Below, piece after piece: positions 26,027-33,603 of a DNA stretch of 40,578 bases. Within the stretch, counting starts at the first letter, position 1; each line of letters begins with the position of its first letter. The notes under the pieces were generated by a model. It searched no databases and was not told where the DNA came from. It worked only from the letters and a program-made list of their open reading frames with translations. The DNA is taken from contig JASMMD010000011.1 of the NCBI GenBank assembly GCA_030748335.1, positions 1 to 40,578 of the forward strand. Reading direction: 5' to 3'. The stretch is from Candidatus Thalassarchaeum sp. GTDB lineage: Archaea; Thermoplasmatota; Poseidoniia; Poseidoniales; Thalassarchaeaceae. The translations under genes were made by a program, and so were the position numbers.

Positions 26027-26047
26027 TAGGAGCCCTACGGGCTCCTA
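26027..26047 (+). repeat. Perfect nine-base inverted repeat after tRNA-Pro
   Basis: TAGGAGCCC (26027-26035) and GGGCTCCTA (26039-26047) flank TAC: nine pairs with a three-base loop, 35 bases after the tRNA and 38 bases before the ligA ATG. A T-run is lacking downstream. It could end the tRNA transcript, sit in the ligA leader, or be an operator. Confidence 0.5.
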
Positions 26048-26085
26048 AACCGCAGGTTGAAGGCACTAGGCCACCTTCACGTACC

Positions 26086-28224
26086 ATGGCAGCGGAGCGG
26101 CCAAGCGAAGGTGGAGAGCAGGCGCTGGTGGACTGGCTGGCCGAGCAGATAGCCCATCACTCGAATCTCTACTACAACGAGGCCAGCCCGGTGCTGTCCG
26201 ATGCCGAGTTCGACGAACTCTGGGACGAGCTCAGCAGGCTGGATTCCGAGCACCCCCAATTGAGGAAGGTCGGTTCGGACCCGCCTCCTGGCTCAATCAA
26301 GGTCGAGCACCTATTCTCCATGCTCAGCCTCGACAAGTCGAGTACCGAGGAAGAGGTCGCGCACTTCGTCACCGAGACCACAGCCCAGAGCCGCAGGTTC
26401 GTGTGCCAGCCAAAGCTCGACGGTTCCGCGCTTTCTCTGGAGTACCGCCGGGGGCGTCTGGTCAGGGCTGCCACCAGAGGCAGCGGGACCCGTGGAGAGG
26501 ACGTGACGGCAAACGTCCGAAAGATTCCAAATGTCCCGGAGTCACTCAACTGGGAGGGCGACTGCCATGTCAGGGGCGAGGTGGTAATGCCTCTGGACAC
26601 CTTCAGAGAGAGTTACGCGGAGGTGGCACCCAACCCTCGGAACTTAGCTGCAGGTTCACTCAGGCAGAAGCATGCCGACGCCGGCAAGGGCAGGGCCGAG
26701 GACCTCGTCTTCCTCGCATACGGGGCCGAGTTCCCATCGGGGGTCTCGAGGCACCCCGATAGCCCCGAGCCCCCATCGTTTGAGTACGACTCGGAAACCA
26801 TCACGTGGTTACAGGGAGAAGGCATAGAAATTGCCGGGAACGAGGTCGTCGGTGGCTCAGACGACGCCACCACCTGTACGGCGATCATGGAAGTCGTCGA
26901 TAGGTGGACAGAGGCTAGAGAGAGAGCCGATTGGGAGATTGACGGCATCGTCATCAAGCTCGACCGCCTGACCAAGCGCGAACTGCTCGGGATGACCGCG
27001 CACCACCCCCGTTGGGCCCTGGCATGGAAATTCCCACCTGAGGAGGCTACCACCGTGCTGATGGACGTCGAATGGCAGACTGGTAGGACGGGCAACGTGA
27101 CCCCGGTCTCCAGGGTGGCTCCCGTGATGGTCTCGGGCGTCACTGTGGAGAACACCACCCTGCACAACAAGGGCGAAGTCGAGCGACTCGAAATCACCGT
27201 GGGCGACAGGGTGAGGGTGGTCCGCAGGGGCGACGTCATCCCGAAGATAGTCGAGGTGTTGGGTCCGGCGAGCGCTTCTGACCTAGAGGGAAGGCGGCAC
27301 TCCGACGGGACCGCCTTCGGGGAGGGGCTGCCCGAGCGCAGAGCGGTCAATGTACCCGTGGAGTGCCCACGTTGCTCCACTCGACTGATTGAGGATGGAG
27401 CCTTCATCCGATGTACCAATCTCGACTGCCCCTCAAGGCTGGAGAGGACAATACTGTACTGGTGCAGGCATCTAGAGATGGACGGGATCGGCGAGAAGCT
27501 GGCTGAGCAGCTTAGCTCCACGGGTTTGGTGAGGACGCTGGCCGACCTGTACAAACTCTCTCACAGCGACATCGCAGGTCTCGAGAGGATGGCCGAAAGG
27601 TCGGCGAGCAACGTAATCGACGAACTCGAAGCCACACGCAGCATGACGCTCAGCACCTTCATCGCTGCTCTGGGCCTACCGAGAATAGGTCCTGAGATAG
27701 CCTCGGTGATTGCAGCCGAAGTGTGCAGCCTCGAAGCGCTCCTTGAACTAGTCGAGAAGAAGGATGAGGAGGCAAGCAGCGACGACGATGGCAAGCCGAA
27801 CAAGCACAACGCGGCGATTGGCAGACTCATTGCCATCGATGGCGTGGGCGTGACGGTCGCGAATCTGCTCCTCGATGGCTTGCACACCCGCTCGAACATC
27901 GTGGCGGAACTGGCTGAGGAACTCGATATCACCGAGGAGTCACCCAAGCAGGACTCAGGCCCGCTTTCCGGCCAGACCTTCTGCATAACCGGCACCCTGA
28001 GCCGCCCGAGGAAGGAAGTAGCCCTCTCCATCAAGGCCGAGGGCGGCAAGGTGGTCTCATCGGTCTCCGGTAATCTGGACTACCTAGTTGCGGGTGAATC
28101 AGCCGGATCCAAACTGGAGAAGGCCGGAAGACTCGGTGTTAAGGTCCTCACCGAGGCCGAGATTGCCGAAATGACCGGCATGGATCCGCCTGCAGTTCGC
28201 CAGAGTTCGCTTGAGGACTTCTAG
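26086..28224 (+). CDS. ligA: NAD-dependent DNA ligase
   Basis: Seals nicks in duplex DNA using NAD. The 712-residue protein has all domains of bacterial LigA in order: Ia domain (LVDWLAEQIAHHSNLYYNEASP), nucleotidyltransferase with Lys110 in the KLDG motif, OB fold (TGRTGNVTPVSRVAPV), a four-cysteine zinc finger (CPRC...CTNLDC, about 427-445), helix-hairpin-helix repeats and a C-terminal BRCT domain (FCITGTLSRPRKEV). The frame is open further upstream, but ATG at 26086 gives the normal N-terminus; the upstream part would run through the inverted repeat. Most archaea rely on ATP-dependent ligase, so this enzyme points to ancient transfer from bacteria, as known in some marine and halophilic archaea. 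Its stop overlaps that of the convergent PAC2 gene. Confidence 0.96.
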   Translation: MAAERPSEGGEQALVDWLAEQIAHHSNLYYNEASPVLSDAEFDELWDELSRLDSEHPQLRKVGSDPPPGSIKVEHLFSMLSLDKSSTEEEVAHFVTETTAQSRRFVCQPKLDGSALSLEYRRGRLVRAATRGSGTRGEDVTANVRKIPNVPESLNWEGDCHVRGEVVMPLDTFRESYAEVAPNPRNLAAGSLRQKHADAGKGRAEDLVFLAYGAEFPSGVSRHPDSPEPPSFEYDSETITWLQGEGIEIAGNEVVGGSDDATTCTAIMEVVDRWTEARERADWEIDGIVIKLDRLTKRELLGMTAHHPRWALAWKFPPEEATTVLMDVEWQTGRTGNVTPVSRVAPVMVSGVTVENTTLHNKGEVERLEITVGDRVRVVRRGDVIPKIVEVLGPASASDLEGRRHSDGTAFGEGLPERRAVNVPVECPRCSTRLIEDGAFIRCTNLDCPSRLERTILYWCRHLEMDGIGEKLAEQLSSTGLVRTLADLYKLSHSDIAGLERMAERSASNVIDELEATRSMTLSTFIAALGLPRIGPEIASVIAAEVCSLEALLELVEKKDEEASSDDDGKPNKHNAAIGRLIAIDGVGVTVANLLLDGLHTRSNIVAELAEELDITEESPKQDSGPLSGQTFCITGTLSRPRKEVALSIKAEGGKVVSSVSGNLDYLVAGESAGSKLEKAGRLGVKVLTEAEIAEMTGMDPPAVRQSSLEDF

Positions 28225-29021
28225 CCGTACATTGAGCCCATCGAGTCCCCTGAATCAGCAGGTGGATTAAGGTGGACAGCCATCATCTCGCGAATCTCCC
28301 CCTCTATCCTCTGAGCCTCTGCTAGGAGTGGCTCTGGGTCTAGGTGAACGGCAGGAAGCAGGTCATCCAGACACTCGATGATGCGGGCAGCGGCTCTAGC
28401 GTCAGGCAGACTTCCACCTATCTCTCCGTCGGACTCGGCTAGGATTGCCATCACGTCAACCCCTCTCCTCCTGCTCTCACCCATCATGACCCCGGTGATG
28501 CCTCCGACGACACCTTGCTTCAGCAGAGGCACCCCCAATCCCTCCAGAGTCTCGTGCGAGGCGTCGGTGGAGCCGATTCCGAGCAGAGTCTCGTCGGTCT
28601 GGTCATCATCAAAAATGGAGTGCTGCTGTCCAATTCCCTGTGCGTACGAGTCAATCAGCATCGTAGCACCAACCCCGTTTTCGGTGCACCAGTCGAGCAA
28701 GGTGTCAGCCAGGGGAAGGTTCAGCTCAGGGAGGACTTGAATTTCGGATGCTATCAGGACGACCTTGTCACATCGCTCCATGTTGCATATTGGCTCGCCC
28801 GAGTAGAACCTCATCGGAGGCAGTGGCTTGCCATCCTGAACTAGGCAGACCGGAGGGAGCTTAGGGTGTCTGACACCTCCGACCAATTCCAGATCCAACT
28901 TGTCGACTAAGTAGTGTGCCACTATGCTGCTGACGAAACCAATGGAGGGGAAGCAGCTGACGACTAGAGCGCCGCTGGCGTTCATCCCCGAGTCAACTTC
29001 GACCCTCGGTCCCTCTGTCAT
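28221..29021 (-). CDS. PAC2-family protein (proteasome assembly chaperone-like) with C-terminal HbYX-like motif
   Basis: A 266-residue member of the PAC2 superfamily, whose eukaryotic and archaeal members help assemble or open the 20S proteasome. Family features are ALVVSCFPSIGFVSSIVAHYLV near the N-terminus, HPKLPPVCLV, and GGITGVMMGESRRRGVDVMAIL in the C-terminal half. The last three residues are Met-Tyr-Gly, fitting the HbYX (hydrophobic-Tyr-any) tail with which proteasome activators such as archaeal PbaB insert into the alpha ring. ATG at 29021 is preferred; a TTG at 29072 would add 17 residues. GTTAAC at 29046-29051, about 25 bases upstream, may be its TATA element. A second PAC2 gene lies at 34266. 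Confidence 0.82.
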   Translation of the reverse strand: MTEGPRVEVDSGMNASGALVVSCFPSIGFVSSIVAHYLVDKLDLELVGGVRHPKLPPVCLVQDGKPLPPMRFYSGEPICNMERCDKVVLIASEIQVLPELNLPLADTLLDWCTENGVGATMLIDSYAQGIGQQHSIFDDDQTDETLLGIGSTDASHETLEGLGVPLLKQGVVGGITGVMMGESRRRGVDVMAILAESDGEIGGSLPDARAAARIIECLDDLLPAVHLDPEPLLAEAQRIEGEIREMMAVHLNPPADSGDSMGSMYG

Positions 29022-29086
29022 GTGGGCCAATGCTGCAACGATGCTGTTAACCGTTGTCACGCCCGGACCCAATAGAGGGGAGTGAC

Positions 29087-30241
29087 TTGGAGGAAGGGTT
29101 CAGCGCACATCAACTCTCTCCGTCATCGTGGAACCGCTACGAGGACTGCCCCCGCAAGTACTGGCTCTCGCGACAGCGACTGCCTCGCAAGGCCAGCATG
29201 CCCGCAGCGATGGGCACTGCGGTGCACAATTCGGTCGAGGACCTGTGCAACCTCGACCTCTCCGACAGGGATGACTCCGAGGACGGCTGGCTCCCCCCGA
29301 CGGCCAAGGCGGTCCTCGACCGTCACTGGGCCCTTGAGCGCGACACCTTCCTCGCGACACCTCGCCATCCTAGGTGGAAGGACGAGATGATTACCAAGGC
29401 CCATGACGGCCTAGTCGGAGCACTCAACATCCTGTTCTCCAAGGCCAACATCGGCAAGGTCGGGCTCTCGGAGGTCACGATAAGACAGTGGAAGCAGGTG
29501 CAAGACATCGTGCTGGCTAACGAGGGGACACTGGTGTCCGAGTGTGGCCGCCTGATGGGCCGCCTCGACCTACTGATTGCAGATCTCGACGAGAACGGCG
29601 AATCAAAGGGCTGGATAGTCGCCGACCTGAAGACCGGTAATCCGCCCAAACTGAAACTCAACGAGAAGGTTAGCCGACAACTCAGGTTCTACCGTGACCT
29701 GTTGGTGGAGATCAACCCCGACCACCCTTTGGTGCACGCCGAAGGTTGGTATTCGTCTAACCAGACGGTGCATCGCGCCGACGGACCCTCAGTCCTCGAC
29801 GACGCCTTCGCCGCTTGGGAGGGGATGAGGCCTTCTGAGGATCCTCTAGAAGCCACTCCGGGAGAGGTCCAGTGTGGGTTCTGCGAGTGGAAGGCGTGGT
29901 GCCCAGTGTGGTGGAGTGCAAGGAGGGACGGAACCCTGCCTCCGGGGAGCATGTTCCGCGACGAGGTGGTCAGTGCGATCAAGTTCGACCCCGAATCCGG
30001 AGCTGCTCTTTTTGAGCGCATGCCACCAATAGGATCCGATGGCGAGCTGGCGCATTCTGACCATCGATTCGGAGCCATTCTGCGCGACCAAGCACTCGAC
30101 CAGATGCGTGAGTTGATGGACTCGGGCTATGAGGGAGGAATCTTCCTCGGCAGCGTCAGGGTCGATGGCAAGATAGTCCACCTCGGGGACTGGTGCGAGG
30201 TCCTCCCGTGGACACCCCTGCTCAAGTCAATCAGAGAATGA
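29087..30241 (+). CDS. PD-(D/E)XK nuclease with Fe-S cluster, Cas4/AddB-like
   Basis: A 384-residue nuclease of the RecB/AddB/Cas4 type. Counting from the TTG at 29087: LSPSSWNRYEDCPRKYW near the N-terminus provides Cys21; the MGTAVHNSVE motif provides His47; the metal site is Asp161 (GRLDLLIAD) and Asp180/Lys182 in VADLKTG; QLRFYRDLL follows. Cys263, Cys266 and Cys272 (C-x2-C-x5-C) complete a probable 4Fe-4S cluster with Cys21. Roughly 100 residues beyond the cluster form an extra C-terminal domain ending GSVRVDGKIVHLGDW, perhaps an OB-like fold. There are no cas genes or CRISPR repeats nearby, so a DNA repair role is likelier. TTG at 29054 is the alternative start. It faces a DnaQ-like exonuclease, overlapping it by 15 bases. 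Confidence 0.85.
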   Translation: MEEGFSAHQLSPSSWNRYEDCPRKYWLSRQRLPRKASMPAAMGTAVHNSVEDLCNLDLSDRDDSEDGWLPPTAKAVLDRHWALERDTFLATPRHPRWKDEMITKAHDGLVGALNILFSKANIGKVGLSEVTIRQWKQVQDIVLANEGTLVSECGRLMGRLDLLIADLDENGESKGWIVADLKTGNPPKLKLNEKVSRQLRFYRDLLVEINPDHPLVHAEGWYSSNQTVHRADGPSVLDDAFAAWEGMRPSEDPLEATPGEVQCGFCEWKAWCPVWWSARRDGTLPPGSMFRDEVVSAIKFDPESGAALFERMPPIGSDGELAHSDHRFGAILRDQALDQMRELMDSGYEGGIFLGSVRVDGKIVHLGDWCEVLPWTPLLKSIRE

Positions 30242-30793
30242 GTCGAGCAGGTCGTCGACCGAGCCCTTGAACCTGTCAGGGTATGACTGCATAATCCTCC
30301 ACAGGAGCAGCAGAGTCGCGCCGGCATCGACATCGGCGCGATGACTCCTGTCCATGCCGATGCCGAACCTGTGGCAGAGGTGCCCAAGCGTATGCCGACC
30401 CGGAATCCGCAGCCTCCTCGCCAGCACCAGGGTGTCTATGATGGCCCTCGGTCGCGGAGTCTCGACGCCAGCACGCATGCACTCCATCTCAAGGAAGCGC
30501 CAGTCAAACTGCAGCACGTTGTGCCCGACGATGACCGAGTCCTCCATCATCGAGGAGATTCCGAGAACGTGCTGGGCAAATTCCCCCGCATCCCTGACGT
30601 CTGCATCTGTTATGCCATGCACCCTCGTGGTCTCGGGGGGGATTCTCACCCGGGGGTTGACCAGCGACTGTAGGTTGACGTGACTGCCATCGGTATCACT
30701 ACCAATCAGGGCGAATTGCACAATTCTGTCGGACCTGTGGTCGAAACCCGTGGTCTCGAGGTCGAAACCGAGTACCCTGTAGCCAGTAAGCAT
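30227..30793 (-). CDS. DEDDh 3'-5' exonuclease, DnaQ-like
   Basis: A stand-alone exonuclease of the DnaQ/DEDDh superfamily with 188 residues. Exo I is GFDLETTGF (Asp and Glu), Exo II is VGHNVLQFDWRFLE, and Exo III is SHRADVDAGAT with the catalytic His and final Asp. No polymerase or helicase is fused to it. It would remove 3' nucleotides from DNA or RNA, in proofreading, repair or RNA turnover; which one is not shown. ATG at 30793 is chosen; a GTG at 30805 would add four residues and start inside a palindrome. Tail-to-tail with the Fe-S nuclease gene. Confidence 0.9.
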   Translation of the reverse strand: MLTGYRVLGFDLETTGFDHRSDRIVQFALIGSDTDGSHVNLQSLVNPRVRIPPETTRVHGITDADVRDAGEFAQHVLGISSMMEDSVIVGHNVLQFDWRFLEMECMRAGVETPRPRAIIDTLVLARRLRIPGRHTLGHLCHRFGIGMDRSHRADVDAGATLLLLWRIMQSYPDRFKGSVDDLLDSFSD

Positions 30794-30904
30794 CGTGTCA
30801 GACACACCACCCGCTGAGTGACACCGCCCATGAACTCTCGTAAACAGTCTGGCAAGGAGCCTGTTTCCAACAGCCCTATGAGCGGCAGGTTCGGCAGTAT
30901 AGTC

Positions 30905-32074
30905 ATGGATGGAAGGACACGCGCGATGTCGACCGTGATAGCGCTACTACTACTCTCCTCCACTTTAGTCGGCTGTTCAGGCCTGAGTTCGACCACTCCG
31001 AATGCCAAGATTAGCTCCGACCAGCAGCAGATCAACGTCGGCGAGACGGTGAACTTCGACGCTAGGGAGTCGTCCACACCCGAGCCCACCTTCATCGACG
31101 AGTACCGCTGGAACTTCGGTGACGGCCAGACCCGAGAGACCAAGCAGGGGATAGTGAGCCACACCTTCGAATCCGCAGGAGACCACGAGGTCGAGGTCAC
31201 GGTAATCAATGACAACGGTGAGATTGACAGGGCCTCCCTGACCATCTTCGTGAACTCGCCCCCTAGCATCGAACTCGTGATGCCCACCTACGTCCGAGCA
31301 GGCGAGACCGCCAGACTCGACGCCAGCGATTCGACTGACCCGGAGGGGGCCGCTGTCGAGTTCATGTGGGACTTCGACCTAGGCACCGACTCCGACGGTG
31401 ATGGAGAGAAGACCAACGACGCCGACGCGACCTCGCCCTACGTCGACCTGATCATTGACAACTCCGGCAACAGGACCGGTTCAGTATCTGTGATTGACGA
31501 CAAGGGGGCCATGAACACCCAGACATGGAGCCTGATGGTGATTTCTAGGACGTTCAAGGTAGTATGGGAGGAGCAGCACCTAGAGGTGGAGTGGTCGGGT
31601 TATCTGGAGCAAGGACAGTTCATCGAGTTGGAGCACGATCCAGGAGAAGGTGCGCGAATCATTCAGGTTAACGCAACCCTCACTCTAGCACGGGACCTGC
31701 TTCCGATACAGTGGCCCGAGGACAACTTCACACTCTCCCTGAACGTCCCCGCTTCAGGTTGGAACATCTTCGCTTCGACCACTCACGACAACATCACGGA
31801 GAACGCCAGTGCCAGTATTGACAGGTCTGACATGAATTCAATTCCCGAGAGCGGGTACACCATCACCGCGGATTCGTCCGAGGGCTTGGTCGAGGCCCTG
31901 TTGAACGAGCCTGGAGAGAGATTCGGTCAAGGCACTTGGTATTGGATGATAACCGCCGATGAGTGCGACCCCGACCTTCCGGTGGACGATGTCGATCCAG
32001 ATCAGGGCAACGACTGGGAGCTAATGGTCGAGATTGTCATACTGGTCCCCCGTGTCAGCGAGATTGGCGTATGA
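30905..32074 (+). CDS. PKD-domain lipoprotein
   Basis: A 389-residue surface lipoprotein. The N-terminus has basic residues, a hydrophobic stretch STVIALLLLSSTLV, and the lipobox LVGC, so the protein is probably lipid-anchored outside the cell. Two PKD beta-sandwich domains follow: the first has YRWNFGDGQT and HTFESAGDHEVEVTV, the second FMWDFDLGTDSDGDGE, a possible calcium-binding loop, and a closing SVSVIDDKGAMN. The C-terminal 190 residues are beta-rich with no family I recognise. Longer in-frame starts exist (30818), but ATG at 30905 gives a proper signal peptide. PKD domains usually mediate protein or carbohydrate contacts on cell surfaces. It is divergent from the exonuclease gene. Confidence 0.82.
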   Translation: MDGRTRAMSTVIALLLLSSTLVGCSGLSSTTPNAKISSDQQQINVGETVNFDARESSTPEPTFIDEYRWNFGDGQTRETKQGIVSHTFESAGDHEVEVTVINDNGEIDRASLTIFVNSPPSIELVMPTYVRAGETARLDASDSTDPEGAAVEFMWDFDLGTDSDGDGEKTNDADATSPYVDLIIDNSGNRTGSVSVIDDKGAMNTQTWSLMVISRTFKVVWEEQHLEVEWSGYLEQGQFIELEHDPGEGARIIQVNATLTLARDLLPIQWPEDNFTLSLNVPASGWNIFASTTHDNITENASASIDRSDMNSIPESGYTITADSSEGLVEALLNEPGERFGQGTWYWMITADECDPDLPVDDVDPDQGNDWELMVEIVILVPRVSEIGV

Positions 32075-32126
32075 GGCGCTCGGACTGCAGTGCGAAGGGC
32101 TTTGAACTCGGCAGCGATGGCGCTGC

Positions 32127-32480
32127 ATGGTCAAGTCGATGGAGATTACAAAGGTCTCCATTCGCAACCGACTCGTGGTCGATGCGGAGGTCTTGATGGG
32201 TGATCCCAAGGACCACGACTTCTCACCCAGAGCGGACATAGAGGGCAGCACTCTCAGCCTGCGCAACGAGGGCGACGAGGGCGCTGCGACTTCGATAGAG
32301 CTGGACTCCGAGCAGATGAACGCCGCCGAGAGGGATCGTATGCTCGAGCTCCGCGTCAAGTTCGCCGTCGAGGGCATGCACGGGGTGTTGACTCACAAGA
32401 CCAAGAACACGAGGATTGCTCCCAACGCTAAGAAGCTTGCAGAACCACGCTGGAAGACAGTGCTCCCGCTAAGCATGTGA
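32127..32480 (+). CDS. Small protein of unknown function
   Basis: 117 residues, mixed charge, with no membrane segment or signal peptide. The sequence alternates beta-like stretches (ITKVSIRNRLVVDAEVLM, STLSLRN) with a Glu/Arg-rich helix (NAAERDRMLELRVKFAVEGM) and ends in a basic segment. I recognise no family. ATG at 32127 is taken, with ATG at 32139 nearly as good. It follows the lipoprotein gene by 52 bases on the same strand and is upstream of the tRNA-Arg pair. The frame has codon use like its neighbours, and there is no competing frame. Confidence 0.5.
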   Translation: MVKSMEITKVSIRNRLVVDAEVLMGDPKDHDFSPRADIEGSTLSLRNEGDEGAATSIELDSEQMNAAERDRMLELRVKFAVEGMHGVLTHKTKNTRIAPNAKKLAEPRWKTVLPLSM

Positions 32481-32500
32481 TGCTTCAGATACCGTCGGGG

Positions 32501-32507
32501 TTAAACA
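32501..32507 (+). promoter_or_regulatory. TATA-like box for tRNA-Arg(GCG)
   Basis: TTAAACA is about 28 bases before the 5' end of the mature tRNA at 32532, the distance expected for an archaeal TATA box. A similar but weaker TTCAATTACC (32637-32646) stands about 27 bases before the second tRNA-Arg, suggesting that each has its own promoter. Confidence 0.45.
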
Positions 32508-32531
32508 GAAGACTCCGCTCGAAAAAGCGCT

Positions 32532-32608
32532 GGACCCATAGTGTAGCCTGGATATCACATGAGCTTGCGGAGCTTGTAACCCGTGTTCAAATCGCGGTGG
32601 GTCCGCCA
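32532..32608 (+). tRNA. tRNA-Arg (anticodon GCG)
   Basis: Acceptor GGACCCA/TGGGTCC is perfect, with discriminator G and encoded CCA (32606-32608). The T arm is CCGTG-TTCAAAT-CGCGG. The anticodon stem TGAGC/GCTTG has two G-U pairs around loop TTGCGGA, placing anticodon GCG at 32567-32569. It reads CGC and CGU. The D arm matches that of the second tRNA-Arg 60 bases downstream exactly, so the two are duplicates with diverged anticodon arms. Confidence 0.9.
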
Positions 32609-32668
32609 TTGAGCGACGGTGTGCAGCAGCGACCGGTTCAATTACCGAGCGGCCTTGGATTGGTCACT

Positions 32669-32745
32669 GGACCCATAGTGTAGCCTGGATATCACTCTAG
32701 CCTCCGGAGCTGGAAACCCGTGTTCGAATCGCGGTGGGTCCGCCA
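32669..32745 (+). tRNA. tRNA-Arg (anticodon CCG)
   Basis: Same acceptor (GGACCCA/TGGGTCC), D arm, discriminator G and encoded CCA as the preceding tRNA-Arg. The anticodon stem CTAGC/GCTGG encloses CTCCGGA, giving anticodon CCG at 32704-32706, which reads CGG. The T loop is TTCGAAT. The duplication followed by change in the anticodon arm is directly visible when the two genes are aligned. Confidence 0.9.
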
Positions 32746-32790
32746 CTGGGGTAAGCGAGCGTTCAAGCATGAGCCCCCCGAGGCGCCATC

Positions 32791-33207
32791 ATGGCATTCA
32801 CCTCACAGCGCCGCGTCGACTTCCCGATGATTGACATGGCTCGAATCATCTACTACCCTCAGTTTTGGGACCTAGCGCACCGGTTCTACGAAGAGTCATG
32901 GGAGCACTCATGTGGGATGCACTACAACACCATCTTGCATGAGCACGGTCTTGGTTTCCCTCTGGTTCATAGTGACGCACAGTTCCTCCACCCGCTGGCG
33001 TACGGCGACACAGTCCACTGCACCATCACAGTCCCACGTATCGGCAACACCTCGATCTCATGGCGCTACGAGTTCCACAACCAGAACGACGTACTGTGCT
33101 GGACCTCAGACCAAGTCACAGTCTGTGTCGACATGAACGACGTCAAGGAGAAAGTAAGAGTTCCCGACTGGATGCGCGAGGGGCTGGCGAAGCTGGCACC
33201 CGAATGA
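32791..33207 (+). CDS. 4HBT-type hotdog acyl-CoA thioesterase
   Basis: A 138-residue single hotdog-fold protein resembling 4-hydroxybenzoyl-CoA thioesterase/YbgC enzymes, which hydrolyse acyl-CoA to acid and CoA in the cytosol. The N-terminal strand VDFPMIDMARIIYYPQFWDLAHRFYEESW matches the family's VxxxDxDxxGHVxxxxYxxxF pattern with Asp retained but the usual Gly-His replaced by ARI-Ile. The FPLVHSDAQFLHPLAYGD segment and SISWRYEFHNQND are also typical. The substitution could alter chain-length preference or activity. It follows the tRNA-Arg pair by 45 bases and abuts the convergent pentapeptide gene with no spacer. Physiological substrate unknown; fatty acyl-CoA is plausible given the large operon in this window. 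Confidence 0.8.
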   Translation: MAFTSQRRVDFPMIDMARIIYYPQFWDLAHRFYEESWEHSCGMHYNTILHEHGLGFPLVHSDAQFLHPLAYGDTVHCTITVPRIGNTSISWRYEFHNQNDVLCWTSDQVTVCVDMNDVKEKVRVPDWMREGLAKLAPE

Positions 33208-33594
33208 CTACTGCCTCGGCCACTTCTTGGCGAGCGCTTTACTCAGCGATTCATCCATAGTCGCATCCCACCAGTTGGCACCCCTCCAGATCGCGTACTT
33301 GCCCCTGATTCCCCGCATATCGGCGCCATCTAGACGAGCTCCCTGTAGGTTGGAGAGCCCGAGGTTCGCCTTGATCATCCTCGCACCGCGCAGGTCAGCG
33401 CCATCGAGAGCCACCTTCTTCAGATTGGCACGCTTCAACGATGCGTCACGGAGGTCGCTGCCGGAGAGATTGGCTCCCTCGAGGTCGGCGCCGTCGAAGA
33501 TGGAACGACGCAGGTCGGCTCCGGAGAGGTCCGCTCCACGCAGGTCGTGACCGACGTGTGAGGTGTAGGACAGGTCCTTGGCGGATTCAGACAC
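33208..33594 (-). CDS. Pentapeptide-repeat protein
   Basis: A 128-residue protein consisting mostly of A(D/N)LxG-type pentapeptide repeats, about 15 in a row from residue 17 to 95 (LRGADLSGADLRRS, ADLEGANLSGSDLRDA, and so on), which should fold as a right-handed square beta-helix. The last 30 residues turn to a Trp-containing basic helix (RGANWWDA, ALAKKWPRQ). Such small proteins can mimic DNA and bind gyrase, or act as scaffolds; function cannot be told from repeats. The start ATG lies nine bases after the stop of the upstream unknown gene, so they probably form an operon. Confidence 0.88.
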   Translation of the reverse strand: MSESAKDLSYTSHVGHDLRGADLSGADLRRSIFDGADLEGANLSGSDLRDASLKRANLKKVALDGADLRGARMIKANLGLSNLQGARLDGADMRGIRGKYAIWRGANWWDATMDESLSKALAKKWPRQ

Positions 33595-33603
33595 GGGCTC
33601 AAC

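Noticed and set aside
25996-26085. N-terminal extension of the ligA frame
   Set aside because: It begins right after the tRNA-Pro CCA end and passes through a nine-base inverted repeat; LigA homology starts at 26086.
26613-27554. 313-codon minus-strand frame opposite ligA
   Set aside because: Antisense to fully conserved LigA domains and of low-complexity Ser/Thr-rich composition.
29087-30241. Cas4 of a CRISPR adaptation module
   Set aside because: No cas1, cas2, effector genes or repeat array are present; the extra C-terminal domain and neighbours fit a general Fe-S nuclease better.
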